Positions 27,101 through 34,842 of a DNA stretch of 64,000 bases are shown one piece after another. Made by a program: the position numbers and the translations under genes. Each line of letters opens with the position of its first letter. Position 1 is the first letter of the stretch. The notes under the pieces are model-generated. The model saw nothing but the letters and a program-made list of their open reading frames with translations. It had not been told where the DNA came from and searched no databases. This DNA comes from Thiotrichales bacterium (GTDB lineage: Bacteria; Pseudomonadota; Gammaproteobacteria; Beggiatoales; Beggiatoaceae), in the NCBI GenBank assembly GCA_016745035.1, contig JADGDE010000001.1:1359677-1423676 (forward strand), read 5' to 3'.

Positions 27101-28449
27101 ATGGTGGTTAATGTGCCAGTGGCTTTCATCGCTGCGAGCGAGGTCATCATTAATCGTGTTTGAGCAAGCAGCAAAGATCCGCCCAAACCTACGCCGATAG
27201 CGATCCCCGCAGCAGTTGCCCCATTTTTAACCATACCAATGTTGGTGGTTAAATATTTAGCTGCATCCGCCCCAGTTTTCATCATATCTGAGAGCGCGGG
27301 GCTGGCAGCTTGGAACATGGCTGCCTGAAAATTTTGTACTTCGTTTTTAGCGCGGTTTAGGTTGGCGGTGTAGGTTTCTTGGGCTTTTGCCAGCGCTTCA
27401 CCGCCAAAGGTTTTGTTTATCTCGACAGCTAAACGGGGGAGTAAATCCTCGGCCATTAATTGCCCATCAGCCATCAACTTGAGTAATTCGGCTTTGGTCA
27501 TGCCCATCGCATCAGATGCCATTTGCAACGCACCGGGCATCCGTTCGCCTAATTGCCCGTTTAATTCTTCGGCTGACACTTTGCCCTTGCTGAGCATTTG
27601 CGACAGGGCTTTTAATGATCCTTCTGTATCATCAGCAGATAAATTAAGAGTTCGTGATGCCCGGGATACAGCTAAAAATATTTCTTTTTGTTTGAAACCA
27701 GCAAGGCTGCTGTTTTCGGCTGATGCCGCCCACAGCTTATAAGAGTTTGCCAGTACGGTTAAATCAAGCCCCAGCTCGTTAGCAGTTGAACTGACAAAAG
27801 CCATTTCAGCCGTGGCTTTTTCTTGGCTTTTAAAAATGGCATTAAAAGCTGAGTCTAAACCCTCGGCAATTTGCCCTGCTTGAATGGTAGATTTGCCAGC
27901 ACTGATAATGCCTTGCAAGCCTAAATAAGCACCGCCTAATTGCAGGATTTCAGATCGAAGCCCTGACATTGCCCCGCGTTGACGGCTGGCAGCTTCCATG
28001 CTGTTTTGGTGTGCGCGTCTAAGCTGTTGCTGGCGTTGTGTTAAGCGCTCGGTTTCGTTGGCAGTATTGCGGGTATTAACACCCGCTTCACGGGCTGTAC
28101 GGTTACTGGCTGCTTGAGCTTTTCTGGCTTCTGTGTAAGCACGTTCAAGGCGTTCAAGGCTTTGTTGTGCCTTGCCCATATCCTTGTTGATTTTATCACC
28201 AGAGTTGCGCGCAGCCTCTTGGCGCAGCCGTTCCATCTCTTTGCGAGCCGCCAAAAGGTTGGCTTCAGCTTTTTTGGCTTGTTCAGTTTTGTACTGAAAA
28301 TCTTTTAATAGGTTTTGCTGCTGTTTAAGCTTGCGCATCTCCTCACGCAAACGCCCAATATCATCTTGCGCCCCGCGTGTCTCAGTTTTGAATTGAGAGC
28401 TACGCGAAGCACCGATAATTAAATTAAGCGCTTGCTGGGTGTTACTCAT
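24106..28449 (-). CDS. T: Tail tape measure protein (P2 gpT role)
   Basis: At 1447 aa this is the largest gene. Residues 1-170 are coiled coil (LREEMRKLKQQQN, EKAEANLLAARKEMERLRQ). Residues 200-400 match the tape-measure core (ASRTLNLSADDTEGSLKALSQMLSKGKVSAEELNGQLGERMPGAL, read in parts). Hydrophobic Gly/Ala segments follow (GIAIGVGLGGSLLLAQ; LLALAAGGAYYFY), then more helices and a Gly-rich region (about 930-1060). Tape-measure length sets tail length, so this tail should be clearly longer than that of P2, whose gpT is 815 aa. Confidence 0.93.
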   Translation of the reverse strand: MSNTQQALNLIIGASRSSQFKTETRGAQDDIGRLREEMRKLKQQQNLLKDFQYKTEQAKKAEANLLAARKEMERLRQEAARNSGDKINKDMGKAQQSLERLERAYTEARKAQAASNRTAREAGVNTRNTANETERLTQRQQQLRRAHQNSMEAASRQRGAMSGLRSEILQLGGAYLGLQGIISAGKSTIQAGQIAEGLDSAFNAIFKSQEKATAEMAFVSSTANELGLDLTVLANSYKLWAASAENSSLAGFKQKEIFLAVSRASRTLNLSADDTEGSLKALSQMLSKGKVSAEELNGQLGERMPGALQMASDAMGMTKAELLKLMADGQLMAEDLLPRLAVEINKTFGGEALAKAQETYTANLNRAKNEVQNFQAAMFQAASPALSDMMKTGADAAKYLTTNIGMVKNGATAAGIAIGVGLGGSLLLAQTRLMMTSLAAMKATGTLTTMTIASRGLSASMALLGGPIGLLALAAGGAYYFYQENERARNSVELADGSLVSYNYILQQATGLEHQYTFANAKKRAEIRAGISDLLLSAEAHREEAGAVLEAAKAKLQSVKKEGPGFFEKLMMGDGGGQNHRNNVNFATVDVENAIANLRRAGNTVDKLRDKFKGLDNKPTGTPEPPPLPAPPSSGGKNGKGGKKTPKPQKTEPQKAFEAYEYERLLMEQGEHAAGLYKLSIDGVTGAQAENVLQLKEKTKALQEQQQKEQEAEQLRKQGLETLNQNRFALAAEEIERVKGKEAADIYRLSLKGLGEEQAKELLQNERLTAQMQEKNKVKKEAEKNLVDLNKQLKSERIYLTQGANAARLFELRTAGYSDKLAKATIAAENNISALEKWGDINSTVSDGLADGIISAVETGKFEFSSLKDSVKDMFNNMVLRPVINAIMSPIAGGITNMLMGGSNAAQNLIGGSGSGGGFSLSNLSSLSNLTGIGGYASNLGASLLGGAGTQQAAMLAAQTGSFGTQGAMATYGALNTGTSGAAAFGGGMGAAALGGLAAFGLSQKYGIGAGFAGGAASTAIAGGVSAALGGGSFMAGAGATLAAIPGIGWAALGLGAIAGSLFKDDDSPRAHLVGDKKLEENDGMYLAANASELYGQTFQETGKLTQDYSSRNPFGNLYAAAHGTHDIGAQADKRLIQSLALDERMGHLLHGLADESEVERIKADFENVDHNGVDGLAGVFTDRIKTMGKALPDVIENLIDFEGETEEITAAIEQISAVSATSVPLVQGLGWALGDTNDEIIANTVALAQLAGGAKALNDANAFYFKEFYTDTEKSQRVYGQQAGVVLGFNQRIGLEGDASIDTHAEYRAYVEGLDKTTDEGRRLFAEAQSVIAAVDFVADSDKSVHEIIGRLPEDVKDMALDVAADTKAQNELVIKTLSEDVDDLGSAAQNASDTIQQAASDIETAMESVANNAKDMKDKVLAGLRENYGDIEDDLLIDVFGVDTL

Positions 28450-28622
28450 AGTCTAAGGCGGTATTTTTGGTATTCGTCAATGGCTTGGTTATGCCAGAAC
28501 ACCAAGTCAGCAATTGACTGGTCGTAATCTGGCGGCGGGGTACTGTAGTGATAACAAATAGTAGATATTAATTGCCTGATGTCGATTTTGTCGGCATTAC
28601 GTTGAGTTATGCCGGATAATCT
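28446..28622 (-). CDS. gpE' extension, made by -1 frameshift from gpE
   Basis: This reading frame lacks its own convincing start. It lies in the -1 frame relative to gpE and overlaps its end. After a -1 shift at T TTT TTA (28622-28628) translation reads RLSGITQRNADKID and ends with DLVFWHNQAIDEYQKYRLRL. The E-E' fusion would be about 252 aa (194 + 58). In P2 the same pair is made by a -1 shift at a similar heptamer. The fusion is the tail assembly chaperone that binds the tape measure. The E' stop overlaps the T start. Confidence 0.85.
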   Translation of the reverse strand, partial: RLSGITQRNADKIDIRQLISTICYHYSTPPPDYDQSIADLVFWHNQAIDEYQKYRLRL

Positions 28623-29203
28623 AAAAAATAGGTAAACCGCCGACAAACATTGAATAAATCGGCGAAATCCAAGCATTCCATAATCTCAGTGCCCACCTCT
28701 GAACCGTCGGCATAAGTAGCGCAGCGTTGCAATAGCGCTATCATTGTCGTGACATGCCCTTTCAAAACATCAGCCATGTTTAACCCAGATAAATTGGGTA
28801 CGCTAGGGCGCTGTATGTTGATCACCTTGCGTAATTTGCCTTTGTTTTTATTTTCACTCGGCATTTTGAAAGGGTGCAGCAAGGGCATGGTTGTGTTTGC
28901 GTGCTTGTTATCCAATTCAATATGCTGACTAAATTCAGAAAACGCGGCGATTAAAAAAAAGAAATCGGTTGGATTGAGTTGATCTAAATGTTCAACAACC
29001 ATCGGGGCGCCATCTTCAAACGAGGCACATTGCAGCAGTGCTTTTTTGCCCTCGTCAACATCGCTATTAATCAACAACTCCATTTTAATATCAAACAAGT
29101 CTGTTGGTTTCGGGCGTTGAACGGTGATTGAAGTGCGCTTTTTACCGTCAATAGTGACTGGGCGCAATAAAGTAATTTTTTTATTAGCAAGTTTGTCAGT
29201 CAT
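28607..29203 (-). CDS. E: gpE-like tail assembly chaperone with duplicated domain
   Basis: The 198-aa protein sits between tail tube and tape measure, the position of gpE. Family-typical text appears twice. Residues about 8-95 read KKITLLRPVTIDGKKRTSI ... IKMELLINSDVDEGKKALLQC ... DFFFLIAAFSEF. Residues about 112-193 read LRKVINIQRPSVPNLSG ... VTTMIALLQRCATYADGSEV ... DLFNVCRRFTYFL. P2 gpE is about 91 aa, so this looks like an internal duplication. The slippery heptamer near the end allows fusion to E'. Confidence 0.85.
   Translation of the reverse strand: MTDKLANKKITLLRPVTIDGKKRTSITVQRPKPTDLFDIKMELLINSDVDEGKKALLQCASFEDGAPMVVEHLDQLNPTDFFFLIAAFSEFSQHIELDNKHANTTMPLLHPFKMPSENKNKGKLRKVINIQRPSVPNLSGLNMADVLKGHVTTMIALLQRCATYADGSEVGTEIMECLDFADLFNVCRRFTYFLDYPA
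28622..28628 (-). promoter_or_regulatory. Programmed -1 frameshift heptamer T TTT TTA
   Basis: On the minus strand the gpE codons TAT TTT TTA GAT contain the slippery heptamer TTTTTTA in the right phase (X XXY YYZ). A shift of -1 continues as AGA TTA TCC GGC in the E' frame. The gpE stop follows six codons later. I did not find an unambiguous pseudoknot by eye. Confidence 0.85.
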
Positions 29204-29207
29204 CGTT

Positions 29208-29705
29208 TTAACCCAGTGCTTTGGCTTTGTATTCGCCTAAAATATCTTGTCCTGCGACAAAAACCCGATCTTCTTTGGGACGAATGTCGTGAAATAACAC
29301 ATCATCGTGCCATTCACTAAAGCGGGTGACATTGCCCAGTTCAATCTCACCTTCAATTTTTCCGGGTTTTAACTGGGTTTCAGGCAGTTTCTTTACTTTC
29401 GCTTGAATGATGCCTTTTTGCACGGACACACCACAGTTGCGGTCTTCAATTGCGGCGTAATACTGAATCGTAATGCCCGCATTGGCACAAACACCTAGAC
29501 CGTTTAATAGCAAAGTTGGCAGACCACCAATGGTTAATTTTGGCGCTAATTTTTCCACACCAATATCGACATCATCATCGACAAACTGACCTTCGATGTC
29601 TTCAGTTTTCATTGAAATTGGCGGCGGTGTCAGCAGAATATTGTCGTTATCAACCCAAGTGCCATTAATGGCAATTTTGATATATTTGTAAATGCTGTTA
29701 TTCAT
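29208..29705 (-). CDS. FII: Major tail tube protein (P2 gpFII)
   Basis: The 165-aa protein forms the inner tube of a contractile tail. Recognisable pieces are TWVDNDNILLTPPPISMKTEDIEG near the start, VEKLAPKLTIGGLPTLLLNGLG, and PGKIEGEIELGNVTRFSEWHD near the end. The length equals that of P2 gpFII (172 aa) within a few residues. It overlaps the sheath gene by 8 bp. Confidence 0.92.
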   Translation of the reverse strand: MNNSIYKYIKIAINGTWVDNDNILLTPPPISMKTEDIEGQFVDDDVDIGVEKLAPKLTIGGLPTLLLNGLGVCANAGITIQYYAAIEDRNCGVSVQKGIIQAKVKKLPETQLKPGKIEGEIELGNVTRFSEWHDDVLFHDIRPKEDRVFVAGQDILGEYKAKALG

Positions 29706-30885
29706 CGCTTGCCCCTAAGATTTGGTTTACATAGTTGCTTAAATAAACCGTGTTACGTTGAGAGGTGACATAAATGGTTTCACCATAGCCGTGAATGGCG
29801 TAATCGGTAGAAAATACGATCTGATTATCAGCCCAGCTTGCTGCTGAGTTGTATTCATCATCAAGCCAGACTCGACCGCCGGGTAATTCATCACGGCTAA
29901 CCATGCCATTGATGACGTTTTCAACATTGATTAAGGCATTATCAACATTGGCACGGTTTAATTTACGGGCTTGCAGTGGTTTTACGGCTTGGGTTTGTAA
30001 GAACTGCAAGGCATCATCAATACGCACCGCGTGGCGATACTTATCTTGTTTGTCATCATCACCGCTAGGCTGGTAGCTGTTGCGCATACCATGGCTCACA
30101 TATTGGCTACCGGAATGAATGGCGGTCGTAATCCCCACTTGTAACAGCTTATTGGCAGTACAGGTGCTATCACCTTCAAAAAAATCCACCGGGAAAGCTA
30201 AACCGTCAATATTAATTGGGCGGTTGCTGGTGCTTTCATGGAATTGGATTTCATCATCAAGCAAGCTGTCGATGATTGATTTTGGCACTTCCTCACTGTC
30301 AATGATGACGGGCGGCCAAACGGGGTTAATGCGTTTGTGGTTCATGGCATCATTGCCAGCGGCGGTAATTGCGGCTGAGTCGTTATTTTCGTTAATATCG
30401 ACATAAGCATGAGCACCGAGGCGGTCGGCTGCCTCTGATAGCGCTTGAACAACTTGCATATCACCGCTTAACTTCGGAGCAATAATAGTGCGAGGAGAAA
30501 AGCCCGTGACACTTTGGGCGTTAATCATGGCATGTAAGCCTGTGCCTGCTGCTGCATCACCGACGATATTAACGGCGGTAGCCGCATCGTCTGCGCCTTT
30601 TTCTACGCGCACAAAGAGGGTTGGTTTTTTCTTGGCTTTAAAAGCATGTTTTGCATAAACGGATAACATGCCAGCGCTACCCAGTGCCTCAACTTCGGCT
30701 GCTTCACCATAAAGCAAAACTGGGGTGTTTAACGGGTATTTATCCGCGTCTGCACCATCCGCCGTGCCGATAACACCGGTAATACTCCAGCGATTAAAGT
30801 CAGTGATTTGTTTTGTGTCGCTCTCGACTCGGACAGTTTTAATGCCATAAGCCAGCGAGGTATCAATGATATTATTATTAGACAT
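29698..30885 (-). CDS. FI: Tail sheath protein (P2 gpFI)
   Basis: The 395-aa protein is the contractile sheath subunit and matches P2 gpFI (396 aa) in length. Typical features are ITGVIGTADGADADKYPLNTPVLLYG near the N-terminus, ARKLNRANVDNALINVENVINGM and the C-terminal QRNTVYLSNYVNQILG. It overlaps both neighbours slightly, so the sheath and tube are translated from one message in near-equal dose. Confidence 0.93.
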   Translation of the reverse strand: MSNNNIIDTSLAYGIKTVRVESDTKQITDFNRWSITGVIGTADGADADKYPLNTPVLLYGEAAEVEALGSAGMLSVYAKHAFKAKKKPTLFVRVEKGADDAATAVNIVGDAAAGTGLHAMINAQSVTGFSPRTIIAPKLSGDMQVVQALSEAADRLGAHAYVDINENNDSAAITAAGNDAMNHKRINPVWPPVIIDSEEVPKSIIDSLLDDEIQFHESTSNRPINIDGLAFPVDFFEGDSTCTANKLLQVGITTAIHSGSQYVSHGMRNSYQPSGDDDKQDKYRHAVRIDDALQFLQTQAVKPLQARKLNRANVDNALINVENVINGMVSRDELPGGRVWLDDEYNSAASWADNQIVFSTDYAIHGYGETIYVTSQRNTVYLSNYVNQILGASDE

Positions 30886-31357
30886 TTGCGGCTGCCTCCT
30901 CTGCGGTTTGGTTGTTCATGATGCGGGTCACATCTTCATTGTTGATAATGTGATAATTTGCGCATAGCAACAAAAGTGGGTACACCGTGCCGCCGGGGTC
31001 TGGGTTTAGCACCACGTCCATTTTTACGCCGATGACTTTGGTATAAGCCATCATCAATTTACCCAGATGCTCGTTACCGATTGCTGGCGCACCCTTGGGT
31101 AAGATTTGCATTTTTACCAGCAGTTCCATGCGGGCGATAGCGTCATCGCCCAGTAGGTCTAAAAAGCGGCGGTGGGAGATGGTGGGGAGACCGGTATAGA
31201 TCAGACTGCCATCTTGTAATGCCCAATCACCAGCATTTTCTGGCGTGAAGTTATCGGGTGCAGGGTGGAATTTTTGACCTGCTTGCAGGGTAAAACGGTC
31301 GTTTGAGCTAAAAGCTAAACTCCTGCCTGTGTCTTTGTCTACTATGGCATAGTTCAT
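30878..31357 (-). CDS. Unknown tail-region protein between fibre and sheath genes
   Basis: The 159-aa protein starts MNYAIVDKDTGRSLAFSS and contains DNFTPENAGDWALQDGSLIYTG and LLVKMQILPKGAPAIGN. It occupies the place of the P2 fibre chaperone G, just before the sheath gene. The opening, a short beta-rich 'input' segment, is compatible with a fibre-assembly or fibre-tip protein, but I do not recognise a family. Overlaps of 8 and 4 bp place it in the tail operon. Confidence 0.75.
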   Translation of the reverse strand: MNYAIVDKDTGRSLAFSSNDRFTLQAGQKFHPAPDNFTPENAGDWALQDGSLIYTGLPTISHRRFLDLLGDDAIARMELLVKMQILPKGAPAIGNEHLGKLMMAYTKVIGVKMDVVLNPDPGGTVYPLLLLCANYHIINNEDVTRIMNNQTAEEAAANV

Positions 31358-32001
31358 TCGGTACGCGCTCCGATGTCGATGTAATAAATGGTCGTTGGAT
31401 AAGGGATAGAACCATTCATAAACACAGTTGGAGAAAACCCATTAAGAAATTTCCAGCCAATAAAATAGTTTGGTTCACCATGATAACTATCATCCCCAAT
31501 ATACCTAACGCTACGATCATAATTTGAAAGGAAATCATCAAGTGGGTTGTGTGTTTTTAGAATAATTGCTTTTCTGTCAACTTGAATATAATTGTTACCT
31601 GAGCTGGCAATATCGGCGATAGATAGGGCGGTATCGAAAGCCCCAGCAACACCAAAAAGCCGATCCATTGCCGCACTGCTTGTCCAGTCATCTAAGCCAA
31701 TAACCATCGCTTGCTTTGCCCCATTTTCCGAAAACCATTCTTTTAAGCTTTCGGGGTAACTGGCGATTTGCTCCAACAAATCCCCGGTATCAATTACCGC
31801 CTGCGCCGCTGCCTGATTGTGCGCAATCAAATTCACCGAAAACGGATCTGCTGGATTAAAATCATTAGCCAAATAATCAGCCAATTGATTGCTGTTGATT
31901 AGCACATGTAAATCAGCCGCTGTTTTTAGGCTAGGCGGGCATTGAGATTTTGCCCGGGGAAAATTCCCCCGCATCCCCCTTCTTATTGTTTGCTCAAGCA
32001 T
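31354..32001 (-). CDS. Unknown tail-fibre-region protein
   Basis: The 215-aa protein starts MLEQTIRRGMRGNFPRAKSQ. Its middle (ADLHVLINSNQLADYLANDFNPADPFSVNLIAHNQAAAQAV) is helical, and the C-terminus is aromatic and Gly-rich (GEPNYFIGWKFLNGFSP, TTIYYIDIG), like receptor-binding fibre tips. It overlaps the upstream gene by one base and the downstream gene by four. I infer a fibre or host-recognition role from position only. Confidence 0.7.
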   Translation of the reverse strand: MLEQTIRRGMRGNFPRAKSQCPPSLKTAADLHVLINSNQLADYLANDFNPADPFSVNLIAHNQAAAQAVIDTGDLLEQIASYPESLKEWFSENGAKQAMVIGLDDWTSSAAMDRLFGVAGAFDTALSIADIASSGNNYIQVDRKAIILKTHNPLDDFLSNYDRSVRYIGDDSYHGEPNYFIGWKFLNGFSPTVFMNGSIPYPTTIYYIDIGARTE

Positions 32002-32444
32002 CAGCCAATACCCGCATCTAAAACGCTGGCATGGAGTTCGCCCGAACCTGCAAGCGGGTCATCTGCTGTGTCATTAGCACCATTTTTAACCACGGCAATG
32101 GTCAATCTTTGCCCCGGCTGTGGGGCATATTCAAAATCAATCGCTTTGGCTACGCCGGGAATATCACCGCTGGCTGGTTCTACGCTAAGCTTGTCAACAA
32201 GGGTGCTGTTTTCGCTGTTGCGAATTTCGACAATGCACGCCTCGCTTGAGGTGTTTAACAGCCGAATACCGTTGATATAGCTCGAATAGAGCGGCGTTGC
32301 TGTTTGTTCGCCTACCACGGTTGCGGTGGTCGGTACGCTAAAGATGGTTTTTGCTTCACCGATAGCGTCTAAGACTTGCGTTGGTGATTTAGCCACACCA
32401 ATAAATAAAGGGCGAAGTTTAGGGGCTTGAACTTGATCGCTCAT
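32001..32444 (-). CDS. Unknown tail-fibre-region protein
   Basis: The 147-aa protein (MSDQVQAPKLRPLFIGVAKS...) is beta-rich: TTATVVGEQTATPLYSSYINGIRLLNTSSEACIVEIRNSEN is given in part here. Its end is acidic and Gly-rich (DDPLAGSGELHASVL). This pattern fits a structural decoration or fibre-associated protein. No family recognised. It lies 2 bp from the next upstream gene. Confidence 0.7.
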   Translation of the reverse strand: MSDQVQAPKLRPLFIGVAKSPTQVLDAIGEAKTIFSVPTTATVVGEQTATPLYSSYINGIRLLNTSSEACIVEIRNSENSTLVDKLSVEPASGDIPGVAKAIDFEYAPQPGQRLTIAVVKNGANDTADDPLAGSGELHASVLDAGIG

Positions 32445-32446
32445 GG

Positions 32447-32677
32447 TTAATAATTTCCGTTGTAGTAGTTAATGCGTTGTTGTTTCTCTAGGGTTTCCGC
32501 TGTTTCAACGACATCTTCAAATTCGGCTCTTTTAGCTTCGATTTTTGCGCGTGCAGCATCTAACCTTGCTTGCTCATCAGGCGGCAAACCGGCGGCGATA
32601 CGCGCACTGATAGTTTGACCTGCATAAGCTGCGATGTCTGCAACGCTACTGGCGACCGTGGGGCATGTGTCTGGCAC
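32447..32677 (-). CDS. Small helical protein of the fibre region
   Basis: The 76-aa protein begins MPDTCPTVASSVADIAAYAG and is mostly one charged helix (DEQARLDAARAKIEAKRAEFED). It ends in aromatic residues. The start overlaps the stop of the H-like gene by one base, so it is coupled to it. It may be a trimerisation or stalk segment of a fibre encoded in pieces. Function not known. Confidence 0.65.
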   Translation of the reverse strand: MPDTCPTVASSVADIAAYAGQTISARIAAGLPPDEQARLDAARAKIEAKRAEFEDVVETAETLEKQQRINYYNGNY

Positions 32678-33246
32678 TATAAAATACCTCCGATAATTGC
32701 CCGAATACGCGGGCTATCTAGTTCATCTTCAATGTCGAGTTTGAGTTGTTCTAATGCGGCAATTTGTTCATCTAACTGCGCCGCTTTTGCGGTCAATACG
32801 CCAATAGGAAAGCTTTGATGTAAAATATCAAGGCTATTGGCTGGCAAAGTCGCAAACAGCAGATTGATAGAAATCAACACGCTGTCCATTTGCGTCGATA
32901 CAGAAAAAAGCGCGCTGTCATTACTCGACCACAAGGCAATCGTTTCCTCTTTTTCATCTAATAACGCGATTTCAGATAAGTTAAAATCATCAGCAACTTG
33001 TCCTGCTATATCGACTTCTAAACGCCATTGAACATCAGAAACACGTTCGGCATAATTGACCACCACGCGCCCAAGCGGACTGGCTAAATTCTCGGTTAAT
33101 GAACGCCCGGCATCATCAATATCAAGAGATTGAAACCCATTGCCAAATTGAATATATCTGCCTTGTAAGGCAACCCCGCCATTAGCCACATTTAGCGCCC
33201 GGGTCATAGCGGCAAAGGTTGGGATTGGGTATATCTCTAAACTCAT
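32677..33246 (-). CDS. H: Tail fibre N-terminal attachment protein (P2 gpH-like, short)
   Basis: The 189-aa protein starts MSLEIYPIPTFAAMTRALN and continues VALQGRYIQFGNG and LASPLGRVVVNYAERVSDVQW, the baseplate-binding N-terminal domain of P2 gpH. P2 gpH is 669 aa; here the reading frame stops after the attachment domain and a coiled segment (AAQLDEQIAALEQLKLD). The distal fibre must come from the next small genes. The ATG at 33246 overlaps the I stop (ATGA); the frame stays open 9 codons upstream. Confidence 0.83.
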   Translation of the reverse strand: MSLEIYPIPTFAAMTRALNVANGGVALQGRYIQFGNGFQSLDIDDAGRSLTENLASPLGRVVVNYAERVSDVQWRLEVDIAGQVADDFNLSEIALLDEKEETIALWSSNDSALFSVSTQMDSVLISINLLFATLPANSLDILHQSFPIGVLTAKAAQLDEQIAALEQLKLDIEDELDSPRIRAIIGGIL

Positions 33247-33863
33247 ACAACTAGATCCAGTTTTTGCCAGCAAAAGAACTGCGCCGATAAACCTAAACCA
33301 AGGCTAAAACGGCTTTGTGCTTGTGCCTTCGCTGAGGCTTGAATATTTATAGCGCTGTGAAATTGTGCGCTTAGCCCAAGGGCGAATTGTGCCGGGAAAA
33401 AGTCAACGCCTAACTTAAATGTGTAATGAATACTCAGGCGCTTGTTTTGCTCAATCGTGCGTAGAATATCGCCAACAAATGCGTTATCAATTGCTGGGCT
33501 GTTTTCGGTTATCCATAGCGTGAGCTGCATGGTTCCGCGCTCACCGATGGGGTCTTGTTGCCACCACTCTTTTATATCCAACTCAACACCCAAGGCGGCT
33601 AAGCTGTCAGTTAAACCACCCGCCAGCCCTTTATGTCGGTGTACGGTTTGAGCGTTGGCAATCACGCTGCGCTTGGTTGTTTCTGGCCAGGCATCGTTCC
33701 AAGCATCAACAGACTCGAAAAAGGCAAGCCAAGGCAAAAACGCCAAAGGGCACGCCCACGGGTCAAACAATTGTTTAACTATTTCGGGGGTTAAGTTATT
33801 AGGGAGTAGGGCTTCTATGTCCCGCTCAAGCTTGCTGGCATTGTTCGGTAATAAACTAGACAT
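33243..33863 (-). CDS. I: Baseplate protein (P2 gpI)
   Basis: The 206-aa protein carries the gpI signature SSLLPNNASKLERDIEAL followed by DPWACPLAFLPWLAFFESVDAWND. It binds gpJ and the fibre in the baseplate wedge. The C-terminal 40 residues are Ala/Gln-rich (INIQASAKAQAQSRFSLG). I chose the ATG at 33863, which overlaps the J stop by 8 bp. Confidence 0.92.
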   Translation of the reverse strand: MSSLLPNNASKLERDIEALLPNNLTPEIVKQLFDPWACPLAFLPWLAFFESVDAWNDAWPETTKRSVIANAQTVHRHKGLAGGLTDSLAALGVELDIKEWWQQDPIGERGTMQLTLWITENSPAIDNAFVGDILRTIEQNKRLSIHYTFKLGVDFFPAQFALGLSAQFHSAINIQASAKAQAQSRFSLGLGLSAQFFCWQKLDLVV

Positions 33864-34842
33864 CCGCCACCCCATCATCATTGAGGTTTAAAGCGGTGCA
33901 AAACGGCGCTTGCTCAGCGCCAATGCCTATATCTTGTTCAATATCAAGCGTTAGGTCATAGACCCCCGTTTGATGTAATGCAGCTTTGTTAGCGGACTCG
34001 GAAACCTTGTGCCCTAAGCGCTCATTTTGCGCCCGCAAAGCCTCAAATGCGGCTCTAGCACTGGCTATCACTTGCTCTTTTGACACGTTTGGATAGAAAA
34101 CAATGGCAGCGGTGACGCTGTACTCGACAATCTCAGCGCTTTGTACTGTGATGCGGTCGCCTTGTACGCGGGTGTATTGGTCATGTAGGGCATCAGAGAC
34201 AACTTGCAATAAGTCAGCAGTAGCCGTGCCGTTGCCTTCAGTCGATAAAACCGTCACGACAATATCGCAAGGTTCAGGGCTGGTTATCATCGCGTCTTTA
34301 ACGCGGCTATCGGCATCTAAAGTATGAGATAAATACCAACCAGATGCACCGCCTGCGCTTTGTGATTCTGGGGTCAATAACATACGCCGGCGCAAACTGT
34401 CGTCGTCTTCGTAGACCGCCGCTGTGTTGGCTGTAGCGGCTTGAATTAAACGCCGTGTTGTGCCGAATCTCAAGGCTATTTGGTCTAAGTCATCGCCCGT
34501 CGCATAAGCAGGCAAAATATCCCGAATGGCTTGGTTAAATTGTGCCGCTTTTAAGCTGTCATCATATGCCTTAGTCATCAGCAAACGTGTGACCGGCTCC
34601 AGCGGCAAGCGTAAATCAAAGCGCCCAGCGTTATCGTCTGCGGGGATTACCCAGTAATTACCGTTATCCGTCTCTAACAACTGTGCTGGCGCAATCACGG
34701 GCTGCTGATTATCGTCTAATAACAACGGCTGCTGAGCATTAAATACCTCTTTTAGCCCTTGCCAATATGTCTCATAGTCAACTGACATAAACACCGTAGG
34801 CGCGGGCATATTGGCTAAATCAATGGCTAATAAGGTACTCAT
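33856..34842 (-). CDS. J: Baseplate wedge protein (P2 gpJ)
   Basis: The 328-aa protein is of the baseplate J family. Conserved text includes NYWVIPADDNAGRFDLRLPLEP, DSLKAAQFNQAIRDILPAYATGDDLDQIA (in parts) and GGASGWYLSHTLDADSRVKDA. P2 gpJ is 302 aa. It overlaps both W-like and I genes. Confidence 0.93.
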   Translation of the reverse strand: MSTLLAIDLANMPAPTVFMSVDYETYWQGLKEVFNAQQPLLLDDNQQPVIAPAQLLETDNGNYWVIPADDNAGRFDLRLPLEPVTRLLMTKAYDDSLKAAQFNQAIRDILPAYATGDDLDQIALRFGTTRRLIQAATANTAAVYEDDDSLRRRMLLTPESQSAGGASGWYLSHTLDADSRVKDAMITSPEPCDIVVTVLSTEGNGTATADLLQVVSDALHDQYTRVQGDRITVQSAEIVEYSVTAAIVFYPNVSKEQVIASARAAFEALRAQNERLGHKVSESANKAALHQTGVYDLTLDIEQDIGIGAEQAPFCTALNLNDDGVADV

